From NCBI GenBank assembly GCA_030152865.1, contig JASLIW010000074.1:1-23277 (forward strand): a stretch of DNA of 23,277 nucleotides. The letters run 5' to 3'. The stretch's first letter is position 1; each line of letters starts with the position of its first letter. The position numbers were made by a program, and so were the translations under genes. Shown one piece after another: positions 7,149 to 16,090 of this stretch. This DNA is from Bacteroides sp. (lineage in GTDB: Bacteria > Bacteroidota > Bacteroidia > Bacteroidales > Bacteroidaceae). The notes below the pieces were generated by a model. The model saw nothing but the letters and a program-made list of their open reading frames with translations. It ran no database searches and had not been told where the DNA came from.

Positions 7149-8690
7149 TTACCTTTTTAAGAGTTTTACTTTTACTAGGGTATACCCTTCATGCTGACTA
7201 TAGGTTTTAGACAAAAAATAATCAGTAAACTGATCTATACTTTGCAAAAGAAAAGTTGGCAAATCAGTGTAAGGTCTACGTATGTCATTGGCTACTTCAC
7301 CTAAATCTGCTACAAATGAAAGGTAGGCTTGTTCGTCTTGTAGGTGATAAGCCTCTAAGTAGTTATTGGCTGTCTTTTTTTCAGTCAGTTGCTCCAAGTA
7401 GCGATTGAGTAGATCTTCATTCCAACTCAATAGCAAACGATCTTTTAGGTAGTGAAGATAGATTACACGCTTGTCTCTACTCACATCTGCAAGCAGATTG
7501 AGAAACAGAGGTGCAGGATATGGAATCACTACATCGTTGATAAAATAAATCCCTTCATCTCTTAAAAGCGAGCGAATAGGCCTTTTCTTCGTCCTAAACA
7601 GTTTTTTAAGCTGCTTATGAGCAGCTTTGGAATCAGACAAAGGTAGAGAAAGGAGTAAATCAGAAGAGATGACGGTATCTTTAACACGCATATTTACCAA
7701 GCCTTGGTCGAGGATATCACCTAAATAAGCATAAAACTCGCGGTTACAAACTGACTCTTTTTCAGTTTGTACCGTATCTCTTAGAGAAAGTTCATATGCT
7801 TTATCCAAGTCATTAGTTGTCCAGCGCTTATAAGCAAATGTTTCAGCAGGAAAGAGGTGAGAGGAATAAAGCTCTTGATTTTCAGAATAAGCAGTCTCAT
7901 ACATCAGACGAGCCTCGGCAGATAAGCCCTGAGATTCTCTATAAAGTTTAAATATAAGCCAATCTTGATTTGAACATAAAGAGGAATCAATACAGGCCTT
8001 ACGTCCCATAGCATAAGAGGAAGTAGTAACGCAAAGGTAAGCATGAGCCAAGGAGTCCTTCTGACTAGTAAAACAAGCATTGAAATCGGTCTGTGCCAAA
8101 GCTTGTTTATCTAAATGAGCATCTATCACCTCCTCTACCTTGTGCTTTTCACAGCTCCAAACATACACTCCGTTAATAAGCCCATAGGTCAGAAAACCAC
8201 CATCAAGCAAAGCATATATCAATAGCTTTTGCTCGCGATAGTAAAACTCTTTGGGAGGTATAGCTGTACTACAATCACGCAAAAGTCCCTTCATTATACG
8301 CGTTGCAGCTCTAGTCTGTGGTAGTAAAAATAGGGCATCTGTTAAGTCTGAAACCTCTGACATACTGATTAGGATGTGAGGCAGAGTTTCTTCATTATTG
8401 ATTAAGTCAAATAGTGTAGATATCAGTGGAGACTTATCAAAGTAAATCCGATGATAGAAATCCTCAAACTCAGAGATCGATCTTAAACTCCAAAACGCAG
8501 TGGTAGTAGGAGGTAAAAGCTGATACAATATCAACTCTTGCTCCGACTTATTAGGGATAGGAGTACTAGGCTTTCTCATAAAGTAGAAAAAAAACCCACA
8601 GCATAAGATAAAGACAAATAGACCTACCCAGGTTTTAGACTTATTATTAAACATAAAACAGCTAAGATTTTGATAAACAAATCTACGCAT
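7149..8690 (-). CDS. unknown single-pass membrane protein
   Basis: 513 aa; I do not recognise a characterised family. There is one strong transmembrane segment at about 20-38 (TWVGLFVFILCCGFFFYFM) near the N-terminus, followed by a large, presumably periplasmic domain of about 470 residues. It has no obvious catalytic motif or repeat; LLPPTTTAFWSLRSISEFEDFYHRIY opens the soluble part. The start is uncertain: M13 (MFNNKSK) sits just before the membrane segment and would leave a more usual short N-terminus. It lies 39 nt downstream of the metallo-hydrolase gene on the same strand, so it may share its transcript. Long proteins of this general layout are common but uncharacterised in Bacteroidales. 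Confidence 0.75.
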   Translation of the reverse strand: MRRFVYQNLSCFMFNNKSKTWVGLFVFILCCGFFFYFMRKPSTPIPNKSEQELILYQLLPPTTTAFWSLRSISEFEDFYHRIYFDKSPLISTLFDLINNEETLPHILISMSEVSDLTDALFLLPQTRAATRIMKGLLRDCSTAIPPKEFYYREQKLLIYALLDGGFLTYGLINGVYVWSCEKHKVEEVIDAHLDKQALAQTDFNACFTSQKDSLAHAYLCVTTSSYAMGRKACIDSSLCSNQDWLIFKLYRESQGLSAEARLMYETAYSENQELYSSHLFPAETFAYKRWTTNDLDKAYELSLRDTVQTEKESVCNREFYAYLGDILDQGLVNMRVKDTVISSDLLLSLPLSDSKAAHKQLKKLFRTKKRPIRSLLRDEGIYFINDVVIPYPAPLFLNLLADVSRDKRVIYLHYLKDRLLLSWNEDLLNRYLEQLTEKKTANNYLEAYHLQDEQAYLSFVADLGEVANDIRRPYTDLPTFLLQSIDQFTDYFLSKTYSQHEGYTLVKVKLLKR

Positions 8691-8729
8691 ATTCTAAGAT
8701 AAAGAGTAACAAATGATAGATAATCTCTT

Positions 8730-9491
8730 TTAGAGCTCTATTTCTAGGCCATCATAAGCCAAGTGACAATCTTTAGGTAGGTGGGAATCTACTCTTTCAT
8801 GTAAGCCTATAGCATCACTCATATGTATAAAGTAAGTAGACTGAGCACCAATACGCTCACTGACCTCTAGAGCTTGCTCCAATGTCTGATGGGTGCGATG
8901 AGGAGCATGCCTCAAGGCGTTTATAATGAGTACATCAAGATTTTGTAGGAGTGCATAAGACTCTTCAGGCATACTTAACATATCTGTTATGTATGCCATT
9001 TTACCTATGCGGTAAGCTAAAATATCCAAAGATCCATGTAAAACCGATATGGGCATAATTGATAAAGGACCAATAGCTACAGGTACTCCAGCTTCTACGG
9101 TATGCAAAGATAAGCGAGGGATACCAGGGTAGGATTTATCCACAAAACAATATGGCATACGCTGCTTTAAATGTTCTACAGTTAGCTTATTTGCATAAAT
9201 AGGAAGTTCTGACTCATACGAAAACGCACGCAAATCATCTATACCGCCTACATGATCAAAGTGCTCATGAGAAATAAATACAGCATCAATAGCTTGAAAT
9301 GGCAGGGGCAAAATTTGCTGACGAAAGTCTGGTCCACAGTCTAATAAAATACGCACTCCATGATCTTCATACAAAGCAGAGGTACGTAGACGTTTATCCT
9401 TTGGGTTGCTAGATTGGCAGACCTCACAGTTGCACCCAATAGAAGGAACACCTGTAGATGTACCACTACCCAATATTCGTATTCTAGCCAT
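8730..9491 (-). CDS. MBL-fold metallo-hydrolase, PhnP-like
   Basis: 253 aa. The metallo-beta-lactamase motif SHEHFDHVGG carries H75, H77, D79 and H80. Further ligands probably include H152 in VLHGS and the late histidine in YFIHMSDAIG. The N-terminus LGSGTSTGVPSIGCNCEVCQSSNPKDKRLRTS, with C20, C22 and C25, is characteristic of PhnP-type phosphodiesterases, where the cysteines bind a structural zinc. PhnP cleaves cyclic ribose phosphates, but no phosphonate genes are nearby, so the substrate is open. It starts 3 nt after the murB stop and is therefore co-transcribed with murB. Confidence 0.88.
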   Translation of the reverse strand: MARIRILGSGTSTGVPSIGCNCEVCQSSNPKDKRLRTSALYEDHGVRILLDCGPDFRQQILPLPFQAIDAVFISHEHFDHVGGIDDLRAFSYESELPIYANKLTVEHLKQRMPYCFVDKSYPGIPRLSLHTVEAGVPVAIGPLSIMPISVLHGSLDILAYRIGKMAYITDMLSMPEESYALLQNLDVLIINALRHAPHRTHQTLEQALEVSERIGAQSTYFIHMSDAIGLHERVDSHLPKDCHLAYDGLEIEL

Positions 9492-9494
9492 GAT

Positions 9495-10505
9495 TTATCC
9501 TATAAAGTTCACCTCAGGATGTATTTCTACTTTAAATCTCTTATATACATCCTCTTGAATAGTTTGAGAGAGCCTCAAAACATCTGCACCTGTTGCTCCA
9601 CCTTTGTTCACTAAAACAAGAGCCTGCTTATCATGCACCCCTGCATTTCCCAGCTTTTTCCCCTTCCAACCACACACATCTATCATCCAACCCGCTGGGA
9701 TCTTAAAAGCATCTTCACTCAGCTGATAATAGGGCATATCTGGGTACTGAGCTTGTATGGAGTCAAAGTGAGCTCTATTCACAATCGGATTCATAAAGAA
9801 ACTCCCAGCATTACCTATTTCCTGAGGATCCGGAAGCTTATCCTCACGAATTTGGATAACCGTATTACGTACTAGTTCTAAGGAGATGGTACCAAGCTCC
9901 TGTATCGCTTTCTTCAAGCTTTTATACGACAGCTTATATTGTTCCTTCTTACTTAGCTTATAATGTACATGAGTTACGATTAGATTTTTATTCTCGGGAT
10001 TTTTAAAGATACTATCTCGATAAGCATACTCACACTCAGTAGGAGTAAAGTGTCGAATCACACCTGCTAAGTCTATTGTTTCAACAAGCGCTATAACATC
10101 CTTTACTTCTACACCATAAGCACCAATGTTTTGAACAGCGCTAGCTCCTACTTCACCTGGTATCAAAGAGAGATTTTCTAGGCCATACCACTTATTCTTA
10201 ACAGTATATGCTACAAACTCATCCCAGTTTAAGCCAGAACCTACACGTAAGACAATAGAGCTATCATCTTCAGCTACAACTTCTATACTCTCTATTTTGG
10301 AATGTAGGATAGTGCCCTCATAGTCTTTTAAAAACAACAAATTACTACCAGAGCCTATATGTAAAAAAGGAGGTTGAAACCCTCCCTCTAGAAGAAAACT
10401 CCTCAAATCTTCTAATGAAGAGTACTCAATGAACTTCTTCGCTCGCACATCAATTCCAAAAGTGTTGTGCGAGCGAAGAGAAAAGTTATCATTTATCGTT
10501 ATCAT
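9495..10505 (-). CDS. murB: UDP-N-acetylenolpyruvoylglucosamine reductase
   Basis: 336 aa, type I MurB (E. coli-like length). FAD-binding motifs are LRSHNTFGIDV near the start, IGSGSNLLF at 50-58 and IPGEVGASAVQNIGAYG at 115-131. Catalytic residues are visible: AYRDSIFK with R163, the proton donor S235 in GNAGSFFMNP, and E331 in the C-terminal EIHPEVNF. It reduces enolpyruvyl-UDP-GlcNAc to UDP-MurNAc in peptidoglycan synthesis, in the cytoplasm. It is embedded in a minus-strand run between a lipoprotein gene (14 nt upstream) and the PhnP-like gene (3 nt downstream). Confidence 0.97.
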   Translation of the reverse strand: MITINDNFSLRSHNTFGIDVRAKKFIEYSSLEDLRSFLLEGGFQPPFLHIGSGSNLLFLKDYEGTILHSKIESIEVVAEDDSSIVLRVGSGLNWDEFVAYTVKNKWYGLENLSLIPGEVGASAVQNIGAYGVEVKDVIALVETIDLAGVIRHFTPTECEYAYRDSIFKNPENKNLIVTHVHYKLSKKEQYKLSYKSLKKAIQELGTISLELVRNTVIQIREDKLPDPQEIGNAGSFFMNPIVNRAHFDSIQAQYPDMPYYQLSEDAFKIPAGWMIDVCGWKGKKLGNAGVHDKQALVLVNKGGATGADVLRLSQTIQEDVYKRFKVEIHPEVNFIG

Positions 10506-10519
10506 AAAATTAATCTAAT

Positions 10520-11392
10520 TTAAACCCCCAAATCCTCAAAACGATAGAGTTCCCACTGTTCTTTAGCGTTAAGCTTAAAGAAGAACACATTGGAGAATCC
10601 ATAGCCTATTCCATTAACAGCCAATATTTTAGTTTTAGATTTGGGATCATTAGATTGCCCATAGTTAATGTTTACTAGTTTTTGTTCAGGTAATACTGCA
10701 TTCAAGTCTTTCCAGACTTCAGCATCAATCTCTGACTCTATAATTTCAAAATCATCTTGAGGGTCATGTGTCACATAGACAAGAGGCTGATGCAAGCGAG
10801 CTAGCTGGAAGAGACTATCTGTTACAAATTTGCTATAAAACTCAATAAATTCCTCATTGAGATACTCTTCCAGATGGCCTTTTGAAATTGATTCCAGCAT
10901 CCATACCTCATTACTCCTCTTAAAGTTATAGAACTTTGTACTCTTATCTGCTAAGTAAATCCACTCTATGCGTGCATCTACAATATCAGGATCACCTGCT
11001 AACTCCATATCATCCTCACAATCATAAAGGATTGTATAAAACTTACGATTGGTAAACAAGGTATCTGTAACCCATTGATCTTTAGTAAGAAGCACCGAAT
11101 CGATTGTTTCTTCCACTATAGGTAAGGGGAATCGAGTGCGTTGCTTTTGAAATTCAGGGTTTGCTGCATAAGCAAATACAAAGTCATCAAAAGAGTTATC
11201 AACTCCCATAGGATAAGGGTCTCCTGAGAAATCCATGCCATCTTCATCTTCTATTAGGAAGTCCTCAGAATAGATAATATCATCCTCATAGACATTTTGG
11301 GGTGTTTGTTTCTTCTTGGAACCATTGCATCCCACAAAAAACAACACACAACAGAGAGAAAGAATCGATGGTACTTTTAATAACTTTATCAT
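10520..11392 (-). CDS. lipoprotein, probably DUF4348 family
   Basis: 290 aa. It has a type II signal peptide: basic MIKLLK, a hydrophobic core, and a lipobox FVGC with C22, followed by NGSKKKQ and a very acidic stretch (YEDDIIYSEDFLIEDEDG). The mature domain begins FDDFVFAYAANPEFQKQRTRFPLPIV, which I recognise from DUF4348 lipoproteins of Bacteroidales, where a short helical segment precedes an NTF2-like beta domain. Function unknown; it is presumably anchored in the inner or outer membrane facing the periplasm. It sits between the threonine dehydrogenase gene (17 nt) and murB (14 nt) and is probably co-transcribed with both. Confidence 0.75.
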   Translation of the reverse strand: MIKLLKVPSILSLCCVLFFVGCNGSKKKQTPQNVYEDDIIYSEDFLIEDEDGMDFSGDPYPMGVDNSFDDFVFAYAANPEFQKQRTRFPLPIVEETIDSVLLTKDQWVTDTLFTNRKFYTILYDCEDDMELAGDPDIVDARIEWIYLADKSTKFYNFKRSNEVWMLESISKGHLEEYLNEEFIEFYSKFVTDSLFQLARLHQPLVYVTHDPQDDFEIIESEIDAEVWKDLNAVLPEQKLVNINYGQSNDPKSKTKILAVNGIGYGFSNVFFFKLNAKEQWELYRFEDLGV

Positions 11393-11409
11393 AGCTTACT
11401 TAGCAAATT

Positions 11410-12366
11410 TTATTTCTTCAAACGTTTAGGTAGCTTATCTAGCATATCAAGGGTCATTGCTGATAAATCAAATTTGGGTTCCCACCCCCACTCTTGCCTT
11501 GCACAAGTATCATCCAAACAATCAGGCCAACTTTCTGCAATAGACTGCTTAAGTGGATCTACCTGATATTCCATTTCGAAGTGAGGTTTATGTTTCTTAA
11601 TTTCTGCATAAATAGTTTCTGGAGCGAAACTCATAGATGCAATATTAAAGGCATTACGATGAATCAGCTTACTGGGATCGGCTTCCATCAAAAGAATTGC
11701 TGCACGAAGGGCATCTGGCATATACATCATATCCATTAAAGTTCCCTCGGCTATCGGGCAGATAAATTTCTCATCTCTTACAGCTGAGTAGTAAATATCA
11801 ACAGCATAATCTGTTGTACCACCACCTGGAGGAGTCACATTGGATATTAAACCTGGAAAACGAACCGCTCTTGTATCTACTCCATATTTTGTGAAGTAGT
11901 AATCACTTAATAGCTCTGTTGTAACCTTCGATACTCCGTACATCGTACTTGGACGTTGTATCGTATCTTGAGGCGTTTTAAAGGCTGGTGTACCCTTTCC
12001 AAAGGAGCCAATAGAGCTAGGCGTAAATACAGCACAATTATAAATTCTAGCTAGTTCCAATACATTCCAGAGTCCATCAACACCTATCTTCCAAGCCAAT
12101 TGAGGCTTAGACTCAGCTACTACAGATAATAAAGCAGCTAAGTTGTATATTGTATCAATCTTATACTTCTTTATAATATTCTCTAACTGCTCAGGATTGG
12201 TAACATCTGCTAATTCAGCAGGTCCCGAGTCCTTCAGATTACCTATAGGCTCTGCACCCTGAATATAACCAGCAACTACATGCTCATTACCATAGTTTTT
12301 TCTCAACTCCATCGTCAACTCAGAACCTATTTGTCCAGTTGCCCCAATTACTAGAATGTTTTTCAT
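11410..12366 (-). CDS. L-threonine 3-dehydrogenase, NAD-dependent epimerase type
   Basis: 318 aa extended short-chain dehydrogenase. The Rossmann motif GATGQIG is at 8-14, NLAALLS at 75-81, the catalytic serine region TPSSIGSFG at 115-123, and the YxxxK pair Y143/K147 in TMYGVSK. PPGGGTTDYAVDIYY is typical of the epimerase-like threonine dehydrogenases that oxidise L-threonine to 2-amino-3-ketobutyrate with NAD. The reading is strongly supported by the divergent neighbour kbl, whose product cleaves exactly that product with CoA. It heads the long minus-strand run towards murB. Confidence 0.9.
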   Translation of the reverse strand: MKNILVIGATGQIGSELTMELRKNYGNEHVVAGYIQGAEPIGNLKDSGPAELADVTNPEQLENIIKKYKIDTIYNLAALLSVVAESKPQLAWKIGVDGLWNVLELARIYNCAVFTPSSIGSFGKGTPAFKTPQDTIQRPSTMYGVSKVTTELLSDYYFTKYGVDTRAVRFPGLISNVTPPGGGTTDYAVDIYYSAVRDEKFICPIAEGTLMDMMYMPDALRAAILLMEADPSKLIHRNAFNIASMSFAPETIYAEIKKHKPHFEMEYQVDPLKQSIAESWPDCLDDTCARQEWGWEPKFDLSAMTLDMLDKLPKRLKK

Positions 12367-12517
12367 GTCAATTCCAATTGCGATATTAAATAATTAAAAG
12401 AATCGTACTACAAAGTAAGTATTTTTTTCTTAGATTTAATACCAAACGGAATTGTTTATTTAGCATAAAATAATGTCCTTTGTATTAAGACTATAATTCA
12501 ATATAAAACAAGTTTGT

Positions 12518-13705
12518 ATGTACGGAAAAATGAAAGAACACCTCAGAAATGAGCTCTCTGAGATCAAAAAAGCTGGACTTTATAAGGATGAAAGGCTTAT
12601 TGTTAGTCCTCAACAAGCAGCAATAACTGTAAAAGGCGAAGAAGTTTTAAACTTCTGTGCGAATAATTACCTCGGTCTCTCTAACCACCCCCGCCTTATT
12701 GAAGCCGCAAAACGAACACTAGATGAAAGAGGATATGGAATGTCATCTGTACGTTTTATTTGTGGGACACAAGATATTCATAAAGAGCTAGAAAAGGCAA
12801 TTTCTGATTATTTTAAAACTGAAGATACTATTCTTTATGCTTCGTGCTTTGATGCCAATGGAGGAGTTTTTGATCCCCTCTTCACAAAAGAAGACGCAAT
12901 TATTTCAGACGCATTGAATCATGCTTCTATTATAGACGGTGTACGTCTATGTAAAGCCAAACGCTATCGCTATGCTAATGCCAATATGGAAGAACTGGAG
13001 CAATGCCTTAAAGAAGCTCAAGAACAACGTTTCCGCATTATAGTAACAGATGGCGTTTTCTCAATGGATGGCAACGTAGCTCCTATGGATCAAATCTGCG
13101 ATTTAGCAGAGAAGTATGATGCTTTAGTGATGGTAGACGAATCCCACTCAGCAGGAGTTGTGGGTGAAACAGGTCACGGTGTTAGTGAGTTGTACAATAC
13201 TTATGACCGAGTAGATATTTATACAGGTACCCTAGGCAAAGCCTTTGGCGGAGCTATGGGTGGTTTTACTACTGGCCGAAAAGAGATTATTGACATGCTC
13301 CGCCAACGCAGCCGTCCCTATCTGTTTTCTAACTCACTAGCCCCAAGTATTATTGGAGCGAGCTTGGAAGTATTTAAAATGCTTAAAGAAGATCATAGCA
13401 TTCATGAGCACTTAGCTCAAAATGTAACTTACTTCAGAGACAAAATGATTGCTGCTGGTTTTGATATTAAACCCACTCAAAGTGCGATTTGTGCAGTGAT
13501 GCTGTATGATGCTAAGTTATCACAAGACTTTGCAGCAAGAATGCTAGAAGAAGGTATCTATGTTACAGGCTTCTACTACCCTGTAGTGCCCAAAAATGAA
13601 GCTCGCATTCGTGTCCAATTATCAGCTGGCCACAACAAGGCTCAACTTGATAAATGTATTGCTGCATTTATCAAGGTTGGCAAAGAACTAGGTACTATCA
13701 AATAA
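12518..13705 (+). CDS. kbl: glycine C-acetyltransferase (2-amino-3-ketobutyrate CoA ligase)
   Basis: 395 aa, a fold-type I PLP enzyme of the alpha-oxoamine synthase family. Key stretches are FCANNYLGLSNHP at 46-58, GYGMSSVRFICGTQDIHKELE at 72-92, VDESHSAGVVG with D207 and H210 contacting PLP, and the Schiff-base lysine K241 in TGTLGKAFGG. Over 395 residues these match KBL rather than the related AONS, ALAS or SPT. It converts 2-amino-3-ketobutyrate plus CoA to glycine and acetyl-CoA. It is divergent from the threonine dehydrogenase across 151 bp and ends at a strong bidirectional terminator. Confidence 0.95.
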   Translation: MYGKMKEHLRNELSEIKKAGLYKDERLIVSPQQAAITVKGEEVLNFCANNYLGLSNHPRLIEAAKRTLDERGYGMSSVRFICGTQDIHKELEKAISDYFKTEDTILYASCFDANGGVFDPLFTKEDAIISDALNHASIIDGVRLCKAKRYRYANANMEELEQCLKEAQEQRFRIIVTDGVFSMDGNVAPMDQICDLAEKYDALVMVDESHSAGVVGETGHGVSELYNTYDRVDIYTGTLGKAFGGAMGGFTTGRKEIIDMLRQRSRPYLFSNSLAPSIIGASLEVFKMLKEDHSIHEHLAQNVTYFRDKMIAAGFDIKPTQSAICAVMLYDAKLSQDFAARMLEEGIYVTGFYYPVVPKNEARIRVQLSAGHNKAQLDKCIAAFIKVGKELGTIK

Positions 13706-13726
13706 GTCGACTACACTACCCAATAT

Positions 13727-13763
13727 AAAAAGAGCCTGATGCGTGATGCATCAGGCTCTTTTA
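13727..13763 (+). terminator. bidirectional terminator between kbl and the META lipoprotein
   Basis: The stem GAGCCTGATGC / GCATCAGGCTC (13732-13742 and 13748-13758) has the 5-nt loop GTGAT. It is flanked by an A-run on the left and a T-run on the right, so it works for both convergent genes. Confidence 0.92.
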
Positions 13764-13778
13764 TAACTACCACAAAAA

Positions 13779-14597
13779 TTATTCTTGAACTTTAACTAGG
13801 CGAAGTACTTCCCTACCTGCTTTATCTTGGAAGAAAAGCTCATTTGTTGATGGACTCAACTTATAGGTAGCCACTTCTCCTACAGCCTTAAGTACTTGAT
13901 TTTCAATCTCAATGTTTGGACACATCATACGAGTAGATGCAGTACCTGGAAACTGAATAGATTGAAGCTTTTTAGGATCAGAAGTAATTTGACCTGTTAT
14001 GCTGTTACAACCAGCCATACCTGTAATTAAGCTTTTTTGAATATCTAATTCAATAAAAGGTTTTTTACTGTGTTCTGGGTTCTTTAATGTATAGTCTTCA
14101 CCATTAATCTTGCTTACTTGCCATTTACCTGATAGTAAAACAGCTTCGCTCTTAAGGTCTTTTCTATCTAGCACAGCAATCGGTTTTGACATTTTACCAT
14201 AAAGAGCTATTTGAGTGCCAATCACCTTATAAGACTTTACTTGTTTCAGCATGTCATGTACTTTCTCTTCCAAGGTCATATCCGGGCACATCATCATCGT
14301 ACCAGCAGCTTGACCAAACTTCAAACTACCCTTCTTGCCACCTAAAGTATAAGATCCCATCATTCGATTACATCCCGATGAGCCATAAAAACGCTGTGTT
14401 TCTATATCAAATCCAATATTAGGGAATGGTTGGTGATCGGCAGGAACTACACTTTCACCTTCTAACTCGATGATATTCCACTCTCCTTCAAGATCAGCAT
14501 TAGCTTGTACCATACTTTGAGAAGATTTACATGACTGCATTGCTAGAGCTGTTACAGCTACTAAGCATAGCGTCCAAAATGATTTTTTCATATTCAT
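13779..14597 (-). CDS. lipoprotein with two META (HslJ-like) domains
   Basis: 272 aa. The signal peptide is of lipoprotein type (MNMKKSFWTLCLVAVTALAMQSC, in pieces) with C23 the likely lipidated residue; translation may start at M1 or M3. Two META domains follow in tandem, about 35-145 and 150-268. Each has the GCN-M/S-GxY core and a conserved MMCP motif (GCNRMMGSYTLGGKK...GTMMMCPDM and GCNSITGQITSDPKK...STRMMCPNI). META proteins such as HslJ are envelope-stress-related in E. coli; a precise activity is not known. Its upstream region carries the same bipartite element as the ECF sigma promoter (14628-14663), which suggests control by that sigma factor. Confidence 0.88.
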   Translation of the reverse strand: MNMKKSFWTLCLVAVTALAMQSCKSSQSMVQANADLEGEWNIIELEGESVVPADHQPFPNIGFDIETQRFYGSSGCNRMMGSYTLGGKKGSLKFGQAAGTMMMCPDMTLEEKVHDMLKQVKSYKVIGTQIALYGKMSKPIAVLDRKDLKSEAVLLSGKWQVSKINGEDYTLKNPEHSKKPFIELDIQKSLITGMAGCNSITGQITSDPKKLQSIQFPGTASTRMMCPNIEIENQVLKAVGEVATYKLSPSTNELFFQDKAGREVLRLVKVQE

Positions 14598-14627
14598 ATA
14601 TTATTTAAAAAATGTCTAGTTTCAATT

Positions 14628-14663
14628 ACTTATAGGTTAAACCTTAGTTTGATTAAATACTGC
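14628..14663 (-). promoter_or_regulatory. predicted ECF sigma promoter of the META lipoprotein
   Basis: On the minus strand GCAGTATTT (14663-14655) is followed by exactly 17 nt and then ACCTATAAGT (14637-14628), 30 nt before the ATG. The upstream half is identical, and the downstream half matches 7 of 10 bases, of the two sites between the ECF sigma and NigD-like genes. The 3' end of the spacer (TTTA) is shared too. No housekeeping TAnnTTTG box overlaps it. Confidence 0.6.
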
Positions 14664-14665
14664 AC

Positions 14666-14741
14666 CTTTTACTTTTAGATTAACATTCATTATAGGTGAA
14701 AAAGTAATTATAAACCTAAACCCATGTCCTGAAAGTAAAAG
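14666..14741. repeat. 10-bp inverted repeat in META/synthase intergenic region
   Basis: CTTTTACTTT at 14666-14675 recurs as its reverse complement AAAGTAAAAG at 14732-14741. It lies between the two divergent promoters. It may be a spaced operator or chance in AT-rich DNA. Confidence 0.3.
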
Positions 14742-14842
14742 AAGTAATCAATTCATACAACATTTATACAAATGTAAATGTTTAAAAGATATGCACAATA
14801 AATCAACTTTTCATTTATGAGATAAAACCAGAAATTATCTTG

Positions 14843-14850
14843 TATATTTG
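14843..14850 (+). promoter_or_regulatory. -7 box for the carboxynorspermidine synthase-bcp-recA operon
   Basis: TATATTTG is a perfect TAnnTTTG box; the start site would be near 14857, 40 nt before the ATG at 14897. The -33 element is weak. This also rules out the upstream TTG at 14840 as a start codon, since it would precede the transcript. Confidence 0.6.
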
Positions 14851-14896
14851 TTGTAGTAATGAAATTTTTTATAACCCTCTAAATCATAACATAAAA

Positions 14897-16090
14897 ATGG
14901 GTAGAGTCCTTATTATTGGTGCAGGCGGTGTAGGAACCGTAGTAGCACACAAAGTGGCACAAAATGCCAATGTATTTACAGACATAATGATTGCTAGCCG
15001 TACAAAATCAAAATGTGATGAGATTGTAAAAGCAATAGGCCAGCCAACTATAAAAACAGCTCAAGTCGATGCAGATAATGTACAAGAGCTTGTTGAACTC
15101 CTTAACTCTTATAAGCCAGACTTGGTCATAAATGTAGCACTTCCCTACCAAGACCTAAGCATAATGGATGCATGCTTAGAAGCAGGGGTTAACTACTTAG
15201 ACACAGCCAACTATGAACCTATTGATGAAGCTAAGTTTCAATATAGCTGGCAGTGGGCATACCACGACCGCTTTAAAGAAGCTGGACTTACAGCTATTCT
15301 AGGCTGTGGGTTTGACCCCGGTGTTACAAGCATCTACACAGCTTATGCTGCTAAACATCATTTTGATGAAATTCAGTACCTAGATATCGTAGATTGTAAT
15401 GCTGGTGACCACCATAAGTCTTTTGCTACTAATTTTAACCCGGAAATAAATATTCGCGAAATCACCCAGAAAGGCCGTTATTATGAAGATGGTAAATGGG
15501 TAGAAACAGAGCCTTTATCTATTCATAAGTCTTTAACATACCCCAATGTAGGAGAAAAAGATTCCTACCTACTCTACCATGAGGAGTTAGAATCATTGGT
15601 TAAGAACTTCCCTACAATCAAGAGAGCACGCTTCTGGATGACATTTGGTCAAGAGTATTTAACTCACCTAAGAGTAATTCAGAACATCGGAATGGCAAGT
15701 ATAGAGCCTATCATGTACGAAGGCAAAGAAATTGTACCTATACAGTTCTTAAAAGCAGTACTGCCTAACCCACAAGACTTAGGTGAGAATTATACCGGAG
15801 AAACCTCTATCGGCTGTCGTATACGTGGCCTAAAGGATGGAAAAGAGCAAACTTACTATATCTACAACAACTGTAGCCATCAAGCTGCATTCGAAGAAAC
15901 AGGTATGCAAGGAGTAAGCTATACAACTGGAGTACCTGCAACTATAGGTGCTATGATGTTTATGCAAGGATTATGGAAAAAACCAGGTGTGTACAATGTA
16001 GAAGAGTTTAATCCTGATCCATTTATGGAACAACTAAACAAACAAGGACTTCCTTGGCATGAAAAATTCAATATAGACTTAGAATTATGA
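14897..16090 (+). CDS. carboxynorspermidine synthase (saccharopine dehydrogenase family)
   Basis: 397 aa from the ATG at 14897. A longer frame opens at a TTG at 14840, but that lies upstream of the predicted transcription start and adds residues unlike the family; MGRVLIIGAGGVGTVV is a natural N-terminus with the GxGGVG NADP site at 8-13. The rest (CGFDPGVTSIYTAYAAKHHFDEI, DCNAGDHHKSFATNFNPEINIREI) matches the saccharopine dehydrogenase-like enzymes that in Bacteroidota condense aspartate semialdehyde with a diamine, giving carboxynorspermidine or carboxyspermidine. The decarboxylase partner is not in the window. The family is certain, the polyamine role likely. The stop overlaps the bcp start (ATGA). 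Confidence 0.85.
   Translation: MGRVLIIGAGGVGTVVAHKVAQNANVFTDIMIASRTKSKCDEIVKAIGQPTIKTAQVDADNVQELVELLNSYKPDLVINVALPYQDLSIMDACLEAGVNYLDTANYEPIDEAKFQYSWQWAYHDRFKEAGLTAILGCGFDPGVTSIYTAYAAKHHFDEIQYLDIVDCNAGDHHKSFATNFNPEINIREITQKGRYYEDGKWVETEPLSIHKSLTYPNVGEKDSYLLYHEELESLVKNFPTIKRARFWMTFGQEYLTHLRVIQNIGMASIEPIMYEGKEIVPIQFLKAVLPNPQDLGENYTGETSIGCRIRGLKDGKEQTYYIYNNCSHQAAFEETGMQGVSYTTGVPATIGAMMFMQGLWKKPGVYNVEEFNPDPFMEQLNKQGLPWHEKFNIDLEL

Noticed and set aside
12367..12517. Promoters for the divergent threonine dehydrogenase and kbl genes
   Set aside because: Boxes such as TTACTTTG and GTCCTTTG are near the -7 consensus but have one or two mismatches and poor -33 spacing; too weak to list.
14840..14896. 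N-terminal extension of the carboxynorspermidine synthase from a TTG codon
   Set aside because: It starts upstream of and overlaps the -7 box at 14843-14850, adds cysteine-rich residues unlike the family, and the ATG at 14897 gives a normal Rossmann start.
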